NCBI RefSeq assembly: GCF_014117325.1
Contig: NZ_CP059732.1
Location: forward strand, 4,229,001 to 4,293,000
Direction: 5' to 3'
DNA: 64,000 nucleotides
From: Spirosoma foliorum
GTDB lineage: Bacteria > Bacteroidota > Bacteroidia > Cytophagales > Spirosomataceae
Part shown: in pieces, positions 28,481-36,633 of the stretch
Numbering within the stretch: the first letter of the stretch is position 1
How the letters are laid out: each line of letters begins with the position of its first letter
Made by a program: the position numbers and the translations under genes
The notes under the pieces: model-generated
What the model saw: the letters and a program-made list of their open reading frames with translations, nothing else
Database searches by the model: none
Told to the model about the DNA's origin: nothing

Positions 28481-28837
28481 TGTAGGCCTTAAACACAGCT
28501 ACTGAATCTCAGTCAGACACATCGACGCATTGATGCGCAGCGAAAGCCCTATTTCTTGTTGGTGGTGTCAGTTTCTCAAAACTGACACCACCAACAAGAA
28601 ATAGAACCCAACGGTGCTCAACCCGCCATTGACATAGGTCTTACAAAGACAAATTACCGGCTTACATCTTCGGTAACCTAGGGCGTTTTTACCCAGCTAA
28701 ACGCGTTTCCCGGCTCAGCAATTCTCGCATAAACGAGCCTCTCCTTGCGTCATTAATTACTTTTTAACATCAAACAACCTCAAAAGCCCCATCTTCGCAC
28801 TACTGTTTATAACAAGAATAAATAAAATAAAGCCTAC
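28481..28837. other. Gap with a perfect hairpin; response-regulator leader
   Basis: About 357 bp without a gene. It contains the hairpin 28550-28603 and the AT-rich leader of the response-regulator gene. No other signal was supported. Confidence 0.55.
28550..28603. terminator. Perfect 25-bp hairpin, possible terminator
   Basis: Arms 28550-28574 and 28579-28603 pair perfectly around a CTCA loop, containing TTGTTGGTGGTGTCAGTTT. It lies about 70 bp after the NamZ-like gene. There is no T-run beyond the ATTTC of the arm, so it may be a repeat acting as a terminator. Confidence 0.55.
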
Positions 28838-29491
28838 ATGATCTCTGTCCTAATTGCTGATAATCAGTCATTGACACGAGAGGGTTTGGTTAACATCCTA
28901 TCTACTACGCAAGATATACGTGTTACAGGCCAGGCGACCACCTTGCCGGAGCTTATACAACTCATTGCTGATCTGAACCCGGATGTTATCCTGATCGATA
29001 CCCATTATGATGCTCATTTTAGTATCGATACATTAAAAAACAGCCAGGAAGCCTCCGTTTTAAAGAAGGTACTAGTAGTATCGAACCGCCATTCCAGAGC
29101 TGAACTTCTCCAGGCAATTAATCAGGGACTCAGGAATCATGTTTCCAAAGAATGTAATCCCGAAGAGATCATCAGCGCCGTTCACGCCACTGCGAAAGGC
29201 CATAAATTCCTCTGTAACAAAACAGTAGAGCTGCTTTTTGATAATCAGCCAATTCTCCACCAGAGCGAAGAAGGCCCCACTTTATCAGCCCGCGAAACGG
29301 AAATCGTCAATTTGATTGCAGACGGTAAGACGAACAAAGAAATCGCGGAAAAACTCTTTTTGAGCATTCATACCATAAAAACACACCGGAAGAATATCAT
29401 CAAAAAGATGGGCTTCACGTTCAAAAATGCGTCTGAATTAGTACTGACAATCAACACATTAAATGACATATCTTATTTAGACCTATTATAA
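28838..29491 (+). CDS. NarL/LuxR-type response regulator
   Basis: A 217-residue cytoplasmic regulator. The receiver domain (about 1-120) has the acidic residue D8, the phospho-acceptor D54 in NPDVILIDTHYD and a Lys near 104 in HVSKECNPEE. The LuxR-type helix-turn-helix (about 148-210) has LSARETEIVNLIADGKTNKE and LFLSIHTIKTHRKNIIKKMG. No histidine kinase is next to it, so it is an orphan here. It precedes the DUF4856/imelysin/HTTM/receptor set, whose own promoter follows immediately; control of that set is plausible but unproven. Confidence 0.92.
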   Translation: MISVLIADNQSLTREGLVNILSTTQDIRVTGQATTLPELIQLIADLNPDVILIDTHYDAHFSIDTLKNSQEASVLKKVLVVSNRHSRAELLQAINQGLRNHVSKECNPEEIISAVHATAKGHKFLCNKTVELLFDNQPILHQSEEGPTLSARETEIVNLIADGKTNKEIAEKLFLSIHTIKTHRKNIIKKMGFTFKNASELVLTINTLNDISYLDLL

Positions 29492-29493
29492 AT

Positions 29494-29511
29494 ATACCCC
29501 CTCGGGGGTAT
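29494..29511. promoter_or_regulatory. GC-rich hairpin between regulator and metal-uptake operon
   Basis: ATACCCCCTCGGGGGTAT is a palindrome with 8-bp arms and a 2-nt centre, 2 bp after the response-regulator stop. It could end that transcript or be an operator, as it touches the -33 element of the next promoter. Confidence 0.5.
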
Positions 29512-29541
29512 TGATAGCCCTTAGTGCGACCTCTACTTTTG
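29511..29541 (+). promoter_or_regulatory. Bacteroidota-type promoter for the DUF4856-imelysin operon
   Basis: TACTTTTG at 29534-29541 matches the -7 consensus TAnnTTTG used by the Bacteroidota primary sigma factor. TTG at 29511-29513 lies 20 bp upstream as a -33 element. The start codon is at 29577, leaving a leader of about 30 nt. Confidence 0.55.
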
Positions 29542-29576
29542 TGCTCGAACTAATTGTCTACATATCCAAAGTCATA

Positions 29577-30677
29577 ATGAAGCGATCACTTCTAGCACTC
29601 AGCGCTTTTTCTGCCGTTCTATTACTTGCCGTAAGTTGCAAGGAAGACAATCCCACTACAGTTGATGCAGTTCCGGTATATACAGTACCAACCACCTATA
29701 ATTTCACCAATGTCGATTATTCGGAATCAACTACTCGCCTGGGCATGGTTACTGAAATGTCGAACCTGATGAAGAATGCACTTACAGGTACGCTGGATGG
29801 AGACAAATTGAAAAACATGTTTACCAATACCAGCTCACCGTTCTCAACTTCTTTAACCTATAATGCGTCAGGCTTGCAATTAAAAGATCAGTGCTATTCG
29901 CTGTTACAGACGGATGTCAATCGATTTATCGACAGTCTGGTAGCGGTTAGCAAAACAGGCAAACCCGCTAGCCGGGGTGTTGCCGGTGTAGGCGTTAGTT
30001 CGGCCAATGCAGCATCGAAATATGCGCTGACCGCAACGGGTGTCAACTATGCACAGGTGTTTAACAAAACCATGATGGGCGGGCTGATCTGTTATCAGAT
30101 CGCAAATAATTATATGCCTGCCGCCATCAATAATTCGCTCGATAATGCGACCGTAACAACTGGTAAAGGAACAGCGCTGGAGCATGCCTGGGATCTGGCG
30201 TTTGGCTATTGGGGTGTTCCTATTGACTTTCCGACCAATAAAACGGGGGCTAAATTATGGGGCAGCTACACAACCCAGGTCGATTCGGGTTACCATGCGA
30301 ATAAGCTATTCATGGATGCTTTCCTGAAAGGTCGGGCTGCAATCAGCAACAAGGATACCAAAACGTATCAGGCGCAGGCTACCATCATTTTAGAGGCTTT
30401 TGAACGAGTGGTTGGAGCAGCCGCACTTCAGGAAGTGAAAGAAGTGAAAGAGTCGATCAGTGATAACATCGTAAGAAACAGTCGCCTTTCAGAATGCTAT
30501 GGGTTTGTGTACTCATTGAAATACAACCCAAAGCGCAAAATCACCGACGCCCAAATCGACGCTATACTGGCTTTATTTCCTAAAAACTTCTACGACCTGA
30601 CGCTGACAGATGTCAACAACATTAGAGATGCCATTGCCAAGCAATATGACTTTGATTCAGTAAAAGATGTACTGTAA
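29577..30677 (+). CDS. DUF4856 lipoprotein
   Basis: A 366-residue lipoprotein with signal MKRSLLALSAFSAVLLLAVS and lipobox Cys in LAVSCKED. The ATG at 29577 fits the lipoprotein signal and the promoter; an upstream in-frame ATG at 29511 lies in the promoter. The rest matches DUF4856, a family found almost only in Bacteroidota. The motif ALEHAWDLAFGYWGVP is visible, reminiscent of imelysin-like four-helix proteins. DUF4856 genes commonly sit next to imelysin, HTTM and TonB-receptor genes, as here, suggesting a surface or periplasmic role in metal uptake. Exact function unknown. Confidence 0.8.
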   Translation: MKRSLLALSAFSAVLLLAVSCKEDNPTTVDAVPVYTVPTTYNFTNVDYSESTTRLGMVTEMSNLMKNALTGTLDGDKLKNMFTNTSSPFSTSLTYNASGLQLKDQCYSLLQTDVNRFIDSLVAVSKTGKPASRGVAGVGVSSANAASKYALTATGVNYAQVFNKTMMGGLICYQIANNYMPAAINNSLDNATVTTGKGTALEHAWDLAFGYWGVPIDFPTNKTGAKLWGSYTTQVDSGYHANKLFMDAFLKGRAAISNKDTKTYQAQATIILEAFERVVGAAALQEVKEVKESISDNIVRNSRLSECYGFVYSLKYNPKRKITDAQIDAILALFPKNFYDLTLTDVNNIRDAIAKQYDFDSVKDVL

Positions 30678-30769
30678 GCATTCTGTGGCTTCTATTGATG
30701 CTACGATTCTGTGGACTTCTCGATAGCCTCTAAAGAATCCGCAGAATCAATAGAATCTCAACTTGACTA

Positions 30770-30803
30770 AACCATCCACACCCGTCTGGCGTGGATGGTT
30801 TTT
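30770..30803 (+). terminator. Terminator or attenuator between DUF4856 and imelysin genes
   Basis: AAACCATCCAC pairs with GTGGATGGTTT around CACCCGTCTGGC and is followed by TTTCT. It looks like an intrinsic terminator about 95 bp after the DUF4856 stop and ~20 bp before the imelysin start, so it may reduce rather than end transcription through the operon. Confidence 0.65.
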
Positions 30804-30824
30804 CTACCATAAAAACAACCTGAA

Positions 30825-31943
30825 ATGCGTACATTCATTCTTATAACCCTGGCCGCAACCGGACTCATTATCGGAGCCCAGTCCTGTTCGAAATCAAGTG
30901 ATGACCAGACTCCGGTCGCCACTTCATTTGACCGGAAGGCTATGCTGACCAATCTGAGTACCAACCTGATTCTCCCGGCTTATACCGCCTTTCAGACAAC
31001 AGCCACGAATCTGGATGCTGCTGTCACTGCCTTTACTGCCAGCCCCGATGCAGCCAAACTAACGGCTTTACAGGCAGCCTTTCAGGCAGCTTATAAACAG
31101 TGGCAGGCAACATCGGCTTTTGGTTTTGGGCCAGCCGATCAGGCGAACTTGCGGGTCAACACAAACACGTATCCTACCGATGTTGCTCAGATCAATAGCA
31201 ATATCAGCTCAGGCACGTACAACCCGGTATTGTTAGCTAACCTGGCCGCAAAAGGACTTCCGGCACTCGATTATCTGCTGTTTGGCATAGGAGCTGATAA
31301 CAACGCCATCCTCCTACAATATACCACTGACAGTAAAGCGGCCAATCGGAAAGCCTATCTGGCTGCCTTATCTGCCGAAATGAAAACGAATATTACAACC
31401 GTGGTAAACGCCTGGAATTCGGGCTACACCGCTACGTTTCTCAATGCTACGGGTACGGATGTTGGCAGCTCTACAGGTCAGCTAGTCAATCAGTTAGATT
31501 ACGATTTCGATGTATTCAAAAATTACGAGGTCGGTATTCCTGCTGGCATACAATCGATGGGAGTTACCTACCCCGAAAAGGTGCAGGGGTATTATTCCAA
31601 AATGTCGGTTCAACTAGCTCTGCTACATATACAGGCGTTTCAGAATATTTACCTGGGAAAAAGCGCCCAGGGCGATGGTCTGGGATTCGACGAATATTTG
31701 ACGCAGATAGGGGCTAAATCAAGCACTGGTGGCTCGCTGAATGATGCAATCAAAGCGCAGTTTGCGACAGCTACGGCTAAGTTACAAACCTTGTCCGATC
31801 CGCTATCCGATGCCATCAAAACGAACCCAACCTCTGTTACCACTACTTATACAGAATTACAAAAGCTACTCGTATTGCTCAAAACAGATATGACCTCCTC
31901 GTTGGGCATTCTGATAACCTACGGCGATAACGACGGCGATTAA
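30825..31943 (+). CDS. Imelysin-family lipoprotein
   Basis: A 372-residue lipoprotein with signal MRTFILITLAATGLIIGAQS and lipobox Cys (GAQSCSKS). The body matches the imelysin/insulin-cleaving membrane peptidase family (iron-regulated protein A, EfeO-related). It has an early helix NLILPAYTAF, WQATSAFGFGPA and the hallmark GLPALDYLLFG. Family members are iron-related periplasmic or outer-membrane proteins and are generally not proteases despite the name. The GxHxxE metal motif of classical imelysins is not evident, which is common in Bacteroidota members. It ends 4 bp before the HTTM gene, so these are co-translated. Confidence 0.85.
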   Translation: MRTFILITLAATGLIIGAQSCSKSSDDQTPVATSFDRKAMLTNLSTNLILPAYTAFQTTATNLDAAVTAFTASPDAAKLTALQAAFQAAYKQWQATSAFGFGPADQANLRVNTNTYPTDVAQINSNISSGTYNPVLLANLAAKGLPALDYLLFGIGADNNAILLQYTTDSKAANRKAYLAALSAEMKTNITTVVNAWNSGYTATFLNATGTDVGSSTGQLVNQLDYDFDVFKNYEVGIPAGIQSMGVTYPEKVQGYYSKMSVQLALLHIQAFQNIYLGKSAQGDGLGFDEYLTQIGAKSSTGGSLNDAIKAQFATATAKLQTLSDPLSDAIKTNPTSVTTTYTELQKLLVLLKTDMTSSLGILITYGDNDGD

Positions 31944-31947
31944 GGTT

Positions 31948-33318
31948 ATGTCCGACTCCCTGAAGGAGAGAATCAGCTCCTTTTTTATTGGGCAACAGCA
32001 CATTGCTCCCCTGGCCGTCTTCAGGATCGCCTTCGGGAGCATTATGCTATTGAGCACCATTCGTTTTGTACTGAAGGGCTGGGTGTATGCTTTCTATATC
32101 AAACCGAAGTTTCATTTTACGTTTTACGGCTTCGAAAGCGTACAGCCACTCGGCGAAACAGGTATGTATTGTCTGTTCGGGCTGCTCATCGTTTCGTCAC
32201 TTTTCATTGCCCTGGGTTTGTTTTATCGGGTGGCTATCCTAACGTTTTTCCTGTGCTTTACGTACGTAGAACTCATTGATAAGACCACCTATCTCAACCA
32301 TTACTATTTCATCAGCATCCTTGCGCTTCTGTTGATACTGGTTCCTGCCAATCGGTATTTTTCGATTGATGTTTTCCGTAAGCCCTTGCTTACCGTTACG
32401 CAGGTTCCTGCCTGGACAATCTCCATTTTTAAGCTCCAGTTGCTGCTGGTGTATTTTTTTGCGGGCCTGTCCAAACTCAATTATGACTGGCTGATAGCCG
32501 CCCTTCCGCTCAGAATATGGTTGCCGGCCAACAGTCACTTACCCATTATTGGCCCTTGGCTAACCCAACTATGGGTGGCTTATGCTTTTAGCTGGTTCGG
32601 GGCTCTGTTCGATCTGGGCGTAGGCTTTTTTCTGTTATGGGATAAAACCCGAAAACCAGCTTATGCCTTTGTTGTCCTTTTTCATCTGGCTACGGGTTTG
32701 CTCTTTAAAATAGGCGTGTTTCCGTACATCATGATTGCCGTAACGCCGATTTTCTTTTCAGAAAAGACGCATATCAGAATTATTCAATTTTTCCGAAACT
32801 ATCAGAAACCTAGCGCCGACCACACCCCTAAAGGGGATTTAGGGGTGTGGCCAGTGTCCAATTTTCAGGAAAAGCTAATCTGGGCTATTTTGGGGCTTCA
32901 TTTTACGATTCAACTACTACTTCCTTTCCGCTTTCTATTATATCCGGGAAAACTATACTGGACCGAAGAAGGCTATCGATTCTCGTGGCGAGTCATGCTC
33001 ATGGAAAAAGGCGGAACGGCTTTTTTTCACGTAAAAGATCCCGCAACTGGGCGACAATCCGAAATCGTTAACGCACAATACCTGACTCCTTTGCAGGAAA
33101 CTATGATGGCTACACAGCCCGATATGATTCTGCAATACGCCCATTTTTTGGCCAAAGACTATGAGCAAAAAGGAATCAAAAATCCGATTGTAACGGCCGA
33201 AAGCTACGTAACGCTCAATGGCAGCGGCAGCCGTCTTTATATTGACAGTACCATTAATCTGGCAACAGAACAGGAAACGTTTGGCCACAAACCCTGGATT
33301 CTGCCCTTTCGCCAATAA
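31948..33318 (+). CDS. HTTM-domain membrane protein
   Basis: A 456-residue inner-membrane protein with an HTTM (horizontally transferred transmembrane) domain related to vitamin-K-dependent gamma-carboxylase. The start ERISSFFIGQQHIAPLAVFR and RIAFGSIMLLSTIRF are typical. Several helices follow up to about residue 340, then a soluble C-terminal part. Start follows the imelysin stop by 4 bp and the stop precedes the receptor gene by 5 bp. A 31-bp palindrome (32820-32850) lies in frame and encodes a loop near residue 290. The activity of bacterial HTTM proteins in metal loci is unknown. Confidence 0.85.
   Translation: MSDSLKERISSFFIGQQHIAPLAVFRIAFGSIMLLSTIRFVLKGWVYAFYIKPKFHFTFYGFESVQPLGETGMYCLFGLLIVSSLFIALGLFYRVAILTFFLCFTYVELIDKTTYLNHYYFISILALLLILVPANRYFSIDVFRKPLLTVTQVPAWTISIFKLQLLLVYFFAGLSKLNYDWLIAALPLRIWLPANSHLPIIGPWLTQLWVAYAFSWFGALFDLGVGFFLLWDKTRKPAYAFVVLFHLATGLLFKIGVFPYIMIAVTPIFFSEKTHIRIIQFFRNYQKPSADHTPKGDLGVWPVSNFQEKLIWAILGLHFTIQLLLPFRFLLYPGKLYWTEEGYRFSWRVMLMEKGGTAFFHVKDPATGRQSEIVNAQYLTPLQETMMATQPDMILQYAHFLAKDYEQKGIKNPIVTAESYVTLNGSGSRLYIDSTINLATEQETFGHKPWILPFRQ
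32820..32850. repeat. Palindrome inside the HTTM coding sequence
   Basis: CCACACCCCTAAA (32820-32832) and TTTAGGGGTGTGG (32838-32850) are perfect 13-bp inverted arms with a GGGGA centre. It encodes a loop segment DHTPKGDLGVWP in frame. Confidence 0.8.
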
Positions 33319-33323
33319 GCAGC

Positions 33324-35753
33324 ATGAACAAAAACGGTATACTACTTTTCCTGATTCTAACGATAACCTCACCCGTACTGGCCCAAACCTTCACGGTGAA
33401 GGGGCACGTAAAAACAGCTTTGGGCGAAGGCATTCCCAATGCCTCCCTCGTATTAACAAACACCGAGTATGCTACGGTTTGTGATTCATCAGGCAGCTAC
33501 CGTTTAAAAAGAATAAAACCTGGTGATTACACGCTTGAAGTGTCGGCGGTTGGGTACAAGTCGGTAGTCCGCACACTTAAACTTACTAGCAATCAGACCA
33601 TTAATCTAACCTTAGACGAATCTATTCAGCAATTGACAAGTGTTGAAGTGAGGGCTGAAAAGAGTAAAACGTTTGGCATTACTCGCCTAAATGCGATAGA
33701 AGGAACCACTATCAATGCGGGTAAAAAAAGTGAGGTAATCGTACTGGACGATATAACGGCCAATAAAGCGACCAACAACAGTCGGCAGATTTATGCCAAA
33801 GTCGCCGGGCTCAACATCTGGGAAAACGACGGGGCTGGCATTCAGTTAGGCATCGGCGGACGGGGCCTGAATCCCAATCGGGTAACCAACTTCAACACCC
33901 GTCAGAATGGCTACGACATCAGCGCCGACGCCCTTGGATACCCAGAAAGTTACTATTCGCCACCCGCCGAATTAACCGACCGGATTGAAATACTGCGGGG
34001 CGCTTCTTCTCTACAATACGGGACGCAATTCGGGGGGCTCATCAACTTCAAATTGAAAGAAGGCCCAGTCAATAAACCCATTGAAGTAACGGCACGGGCA
34101 ACGGCGGGATCATGGGGATTTTTTAACACGACAAACAGCATTGGCGGCACCGTTAAAAAGCTGCAGTATTATACCTTCTTCCAACATAAATCAGGCAACG
34201 GCTGGCGGCCTAACTCGGAGTTTAACGTGAACACCGCTTATGCTTCTGCTACCTATGCCTTCACGAATAAGTTGTCGCTTACGGTTCAGTACACCTATAT
34301 GAACTACCTCGCTCACCAGCCCGGTGGATTAACGGATGCACAGTTTGCTATTGATCCGCATCAATCCGTTCGGGCACGGAACTGGTTTAACGTCAACTGG
34401 AATCTGGGGGCTGCTATACTGGATTATCAAATCAGCGACCGACTGAAATTCAACTCCCGCTTTTTTGGTCTGGCTGCTGGTCGGTTTGCACTGGGCAATC
34501 TGGATTATATCAACCGCTTAGATCCGGGTCTGGCTCGCGACTTGTACAAGGATAACTACAACAACTATGGCAACGAAAGCCGGTTGCTGTACACCTACAA
34601 GATAAACGGTAATCCACAGAATCTGTTGGTCGGACTGCGCTATTATCGGGGTAATACGGATCGATCGCAGGGGCTTGGCAATAGCAATTCGACCGGCACT
34701 CCCGCCGATTTTATGTTCGTCAATCTGGCCGATTATGCCTACTCGCAGTATACATTTCCGAACTACAATCTGGCGTTGTTCGCGGAGCACATCCTGAGGG
34801 TCAACTCCAAGTTAAGCATCATTCCCGGTATTCGATTTGAAAATATTACCACGAAAGCGGACGGTTTCTATTCGGTGATCAATAAAGATCAGGCGGGTAA
34901 TGTGATTTTCAATCAGCGGATCGAGGAACATAAAAACAATGTCCGGCATTTTCTGATCGGCGGCATTGGTCTGAGTTATTTCCAGAATCAGGCGCTTCAG
35001 GTTTACGCCAATATTTCGCAGAATTACCGGGCCATTAATTTCAACGACATTCGCTCGGTCAACCCAAATATTCAGGTCGATCCAAACCTACAGGACGAAC
35101 GGGGCTATTCGGCTGATATTGGCGTGCGAGGCAACTTGTCTGGCATCCTGAATTACGATGTGAGTTTATTCACCATCAACTACGCCAACAGAATCGGGAC
35201 GGTGCAAAAGTCGGACCCCGTAACGTTTAATATTTATCGCTATCGGACCAATGTTTCCCAATCCAGAAGTCTCGGTCTGGAGTCGTTCGCCGAACTGGAA
35301 CTGTTGCATTTCATCGACAAACAAAACAGCCGCACCCGGCTTTCGGTATTTACCAATCTCGCCCTGATCAACGCCCGTTACATTAACAGCGACGAACCGG
35401 CCTACCGCGACAAAAAAGTGGAACTGGCACCCGATGTGATTTTCAAAACGGGCTTGTCTTTTCAGCACAAACGCCTGTCCGCCACCTATCAGCTCGCTTA
35501 CACCAGCGACCAGTTTACCGATGCCACCAACGCCGTCTTTCTGGCCAATGCCATTGATGGACTCGTTCCGGCCTATACTGTCATGGACCTGTCGGGACAA
35601 TACAAACTGAGCAAAGTTTTCATGCTGCAAGGCTCGATTAACAACCTGGCGAATGCCCGCTATTTCACCCGCCGTGCCGACAGTTACCCCGGCCCCGGTA
35701 TCATCCCCGCCGATGCCCGCAGCTTTTTCCTGACAGTACAAGTCAAGCTCTAA
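33324..35753 (+). CDS. TonB-dependent receptor, FecA-like
   Basis: An 809-residue outer-membrane receptor. A signal peptide (about 1-20, ends LAQ) precedes a carboxypeptidase-D-like regulatory domain (about 22-100, FTVKGHVKTALGEGIPNASL). The plug (about 125-245) has VAGLNIWENDGAGIQLGIGG and DRIEILRGASSLQYGTQFGG. The remainder forms a beta-barrel ending in FFLTVQVKL. It is fused to the operon by a 5-bp gap after the HTTM gene. With imelysin and DUF4856 as partners, iron or iron-chelate import is the likely role. There is no STN domain, so it is not wired to a FecR/sigma pair. Confidence 0.9.
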   Translation: MNKNGILLFLILTITSPVLAQTFTVKGHVKTALGEGIPNASLVLTNTEYATVCDSSGSYRLKRIKPGDYTLEVSAVGYKSVVRTLKLTSNQTINLTLDESIQQLTSVEVRAEKSKTFGITRLNAIEGTTINAGKKSEVIVLDDITANKATNNSRQIYAKVAGLNIWENDGAGIQLGIGGRGLNPNRVTNFNTRQNGYDISADALGYPESYYSPPAELTDRIEILRGASSLQYGTQFGGLINFKLKEGPVNKPIEVTARATAGSWGFFNTTNSIGGTVKKLQYYTFFQHKSGNGWRPNSEFNVNTAYASATYAFTNKLSLTVQYTYMNYLAHQPGGLTDAQFAIDPHQSVRARNWFNVNWNLGAAILDYQISDRLKFNSRFFGLAAGRFALGNLDYINRLDPGLARDLYKDNYNNYGNESRLLYTYKINGNPQNLLVGLRYYRGNTDRSQGLGNSNSTGTPADFMFVNLADYAYSQYTFPNYNLALFAEHILRVNSKLSIIPGIRFENITTKADGFYSVINKDQAGNVIFNQRIEEHKNNVRHFLIGGIGLSYFQNQALQVYANISQNYRAINFNDIRSVNPNIQVDPNLQDERGYSADIGVRGNLSGILNYDVSLFTINYANRIGTVQKSDPVTFNIYRYRTNVSQSRSLGLESFAELELLHFIDKQNSRTRLSVFTNLALINARYINSDEPAYRDKKVELAPDVIFKTGLSFQHKRLSATYQLAYTSDQFTDATNAVFLANAIDGLVPAYTVMDLSGQYKLSKVFMLQGSINNLANARYFTRRADSYPGPGIIPADARSFFLTVQVKL

Positions 35754-35783
35754 TTCCGGGCTTTAGCGGGTTTGCTGGCAGCT

Positions 35784-35826
35784 CGTTTTTCTGTCACCCC
35801 TCCTGCGTCGGGATGACAGAAAAACG
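35784..35826. terminator. Hairpin after the receptor gene (GTCAT family half-element)
   Basis: CGTTTTTCTGTCA (35784-35796) and TGACAGAAAAACG (35814-35826) are perfect 13-bp arms. The loop contains CCTCCTGCGTCGGGA, shared with the dispersed GTCAT family. It lies 30 bp after the receptor stop and may serve as the operon's terminator. Confidence 0.6.
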
Positions 35827-35899
35827 ACTAATCTACTATTAATAAGCCATTTGCAGAACTCGATCCGATTATCCATCTAACTCTATCACTCAATGAGCT

Positions 35900-35944
35900 G
35901 CATTATCTCAAAAGTGCTAGTAATTGACTCATTTGAGATAATGC
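35900..35944. promoter_or_regulatory. 13-bp inverted repeat, possible operator
   Basis: GCATTATCTCAAA (35900-35912) and TTTGAGATAATGC (35932-35944) are perfect arms with a 19-nt spacer, about 67 bp before the small secreted-protein gene. It may be an operator or an mRNA hairpin; no regulator is suggested by neighbours. Confidence 0.45.
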
Positions 35945-36010
35945 CTTCCCCAAAACCACCCGACCTTTGACCTGTTCAAAAACGAAACACAAACACAAAT
36001 ACATAAGGTC

Positions 36011-36403
36011 ATGAAAACGCTCATCAAACCCCTGCTCGTTGCTTTCGCCCTGGTGATCACCACTGCCTATACTACGTTCGCTCAAGCTCCTGCCAACGCT
36101 CAACCAAGCCCTGCTTTCCAAAGTGGCATCTATACCAACAAGGCGGGAAAATTGCAGATCGCTCTGGATAAACAAACGGGTCATGCCCTTCAGATTCGGT
36201 TGGCCGATGGCAGTGGGCAAATGTTCTTTGTTAAACGAGTGGGGAAACAAGAAACCGCCGTTCGCTTACAGCTCGATATGAGTGATTTGCCTGACGGGGC
36301 TTATCAATTGAGCATCACAGACGGTAAGCAAATTACTCAACACACTGTAACGCTGGGCACTCCGAAACCTCAGGATGTCAGCCGATTGGTAGCCATCAAC
36401 TAA
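36011..36403 (+). CDS. Small secreted protein, beta-rich
   Basis: A 130-residue exported protein with signal peptide MKTLIKPLLVAFALVITTAY to about TFAQ. The mature part looks like a single beta-sandwich, with alternating strands (LRLQLDMSDLPDGAYQLSIT and ITQHTVTLG) reminiscent of the short C-terminal beta-domains of secreted Bacteroidota proteins. I do not recognise a specific family. It has its own upstream region with an inverted repeat and is followed by a strong hairpin, so it is likely a single-gene unit. Confidence 0.7.
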   Translation: MKTLIKPLLVAFALVITTAYTTFAQAPANAQPSPAFQSGIYTNKAGKLQIALDKQTGHALQIRLADGSGQMFFVKRVGKQETAVRLQLDMSDLPDGAYQLSITDGKQITQHTVTLGTPKPQDVSRLVAIN

Positions 36404-36436
36404 TAGCCTTCTATCCGACTAGTCGCCATACCCTTA

Positions 36437-36500
36437 ATACACATACGTCCTCCCGAATTTTGAGTAGCTACTCACAAAATTCGGGAGGACGTATGTGTAT
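36437..36500. terminator. Long hairpin after the small secreted-protein gene
   Basis: Arms of about 31 bp, beginning ATACACATACGTCCTCCCGA, pair around a short centre, with a 2-nt bulge on the right arm. It lies ~30 bp past the stop and could terminate transcription from both sides. Confidence 0.6.
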
Positions 36501-36633
36501 CAATTCAGATTTAAAGAGCTTGAATACTAGTGCTTTGGCAAAATAGATTCTATTGAGTTGATAGTCAGAGTCAAGAGAGACCACAGAATCAGTAGAATCT
36601 ACAGAATCTAAATTGGATAAGTACTAGTGCTCT

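Noticed and set aside
29511..29576. Upstream start for the DUF4856 lipoprotein
   Set aside because: It overlaps the promoter elements and spoils the lipoprotein signal.
30679..30760. Imperfect inverted repeat of GATTCTATTGATTCTG type, similar to 36541-36612
   Set aside because: Pairing is loose and broken. It may be a degraded repeat, but I could not define its ends.
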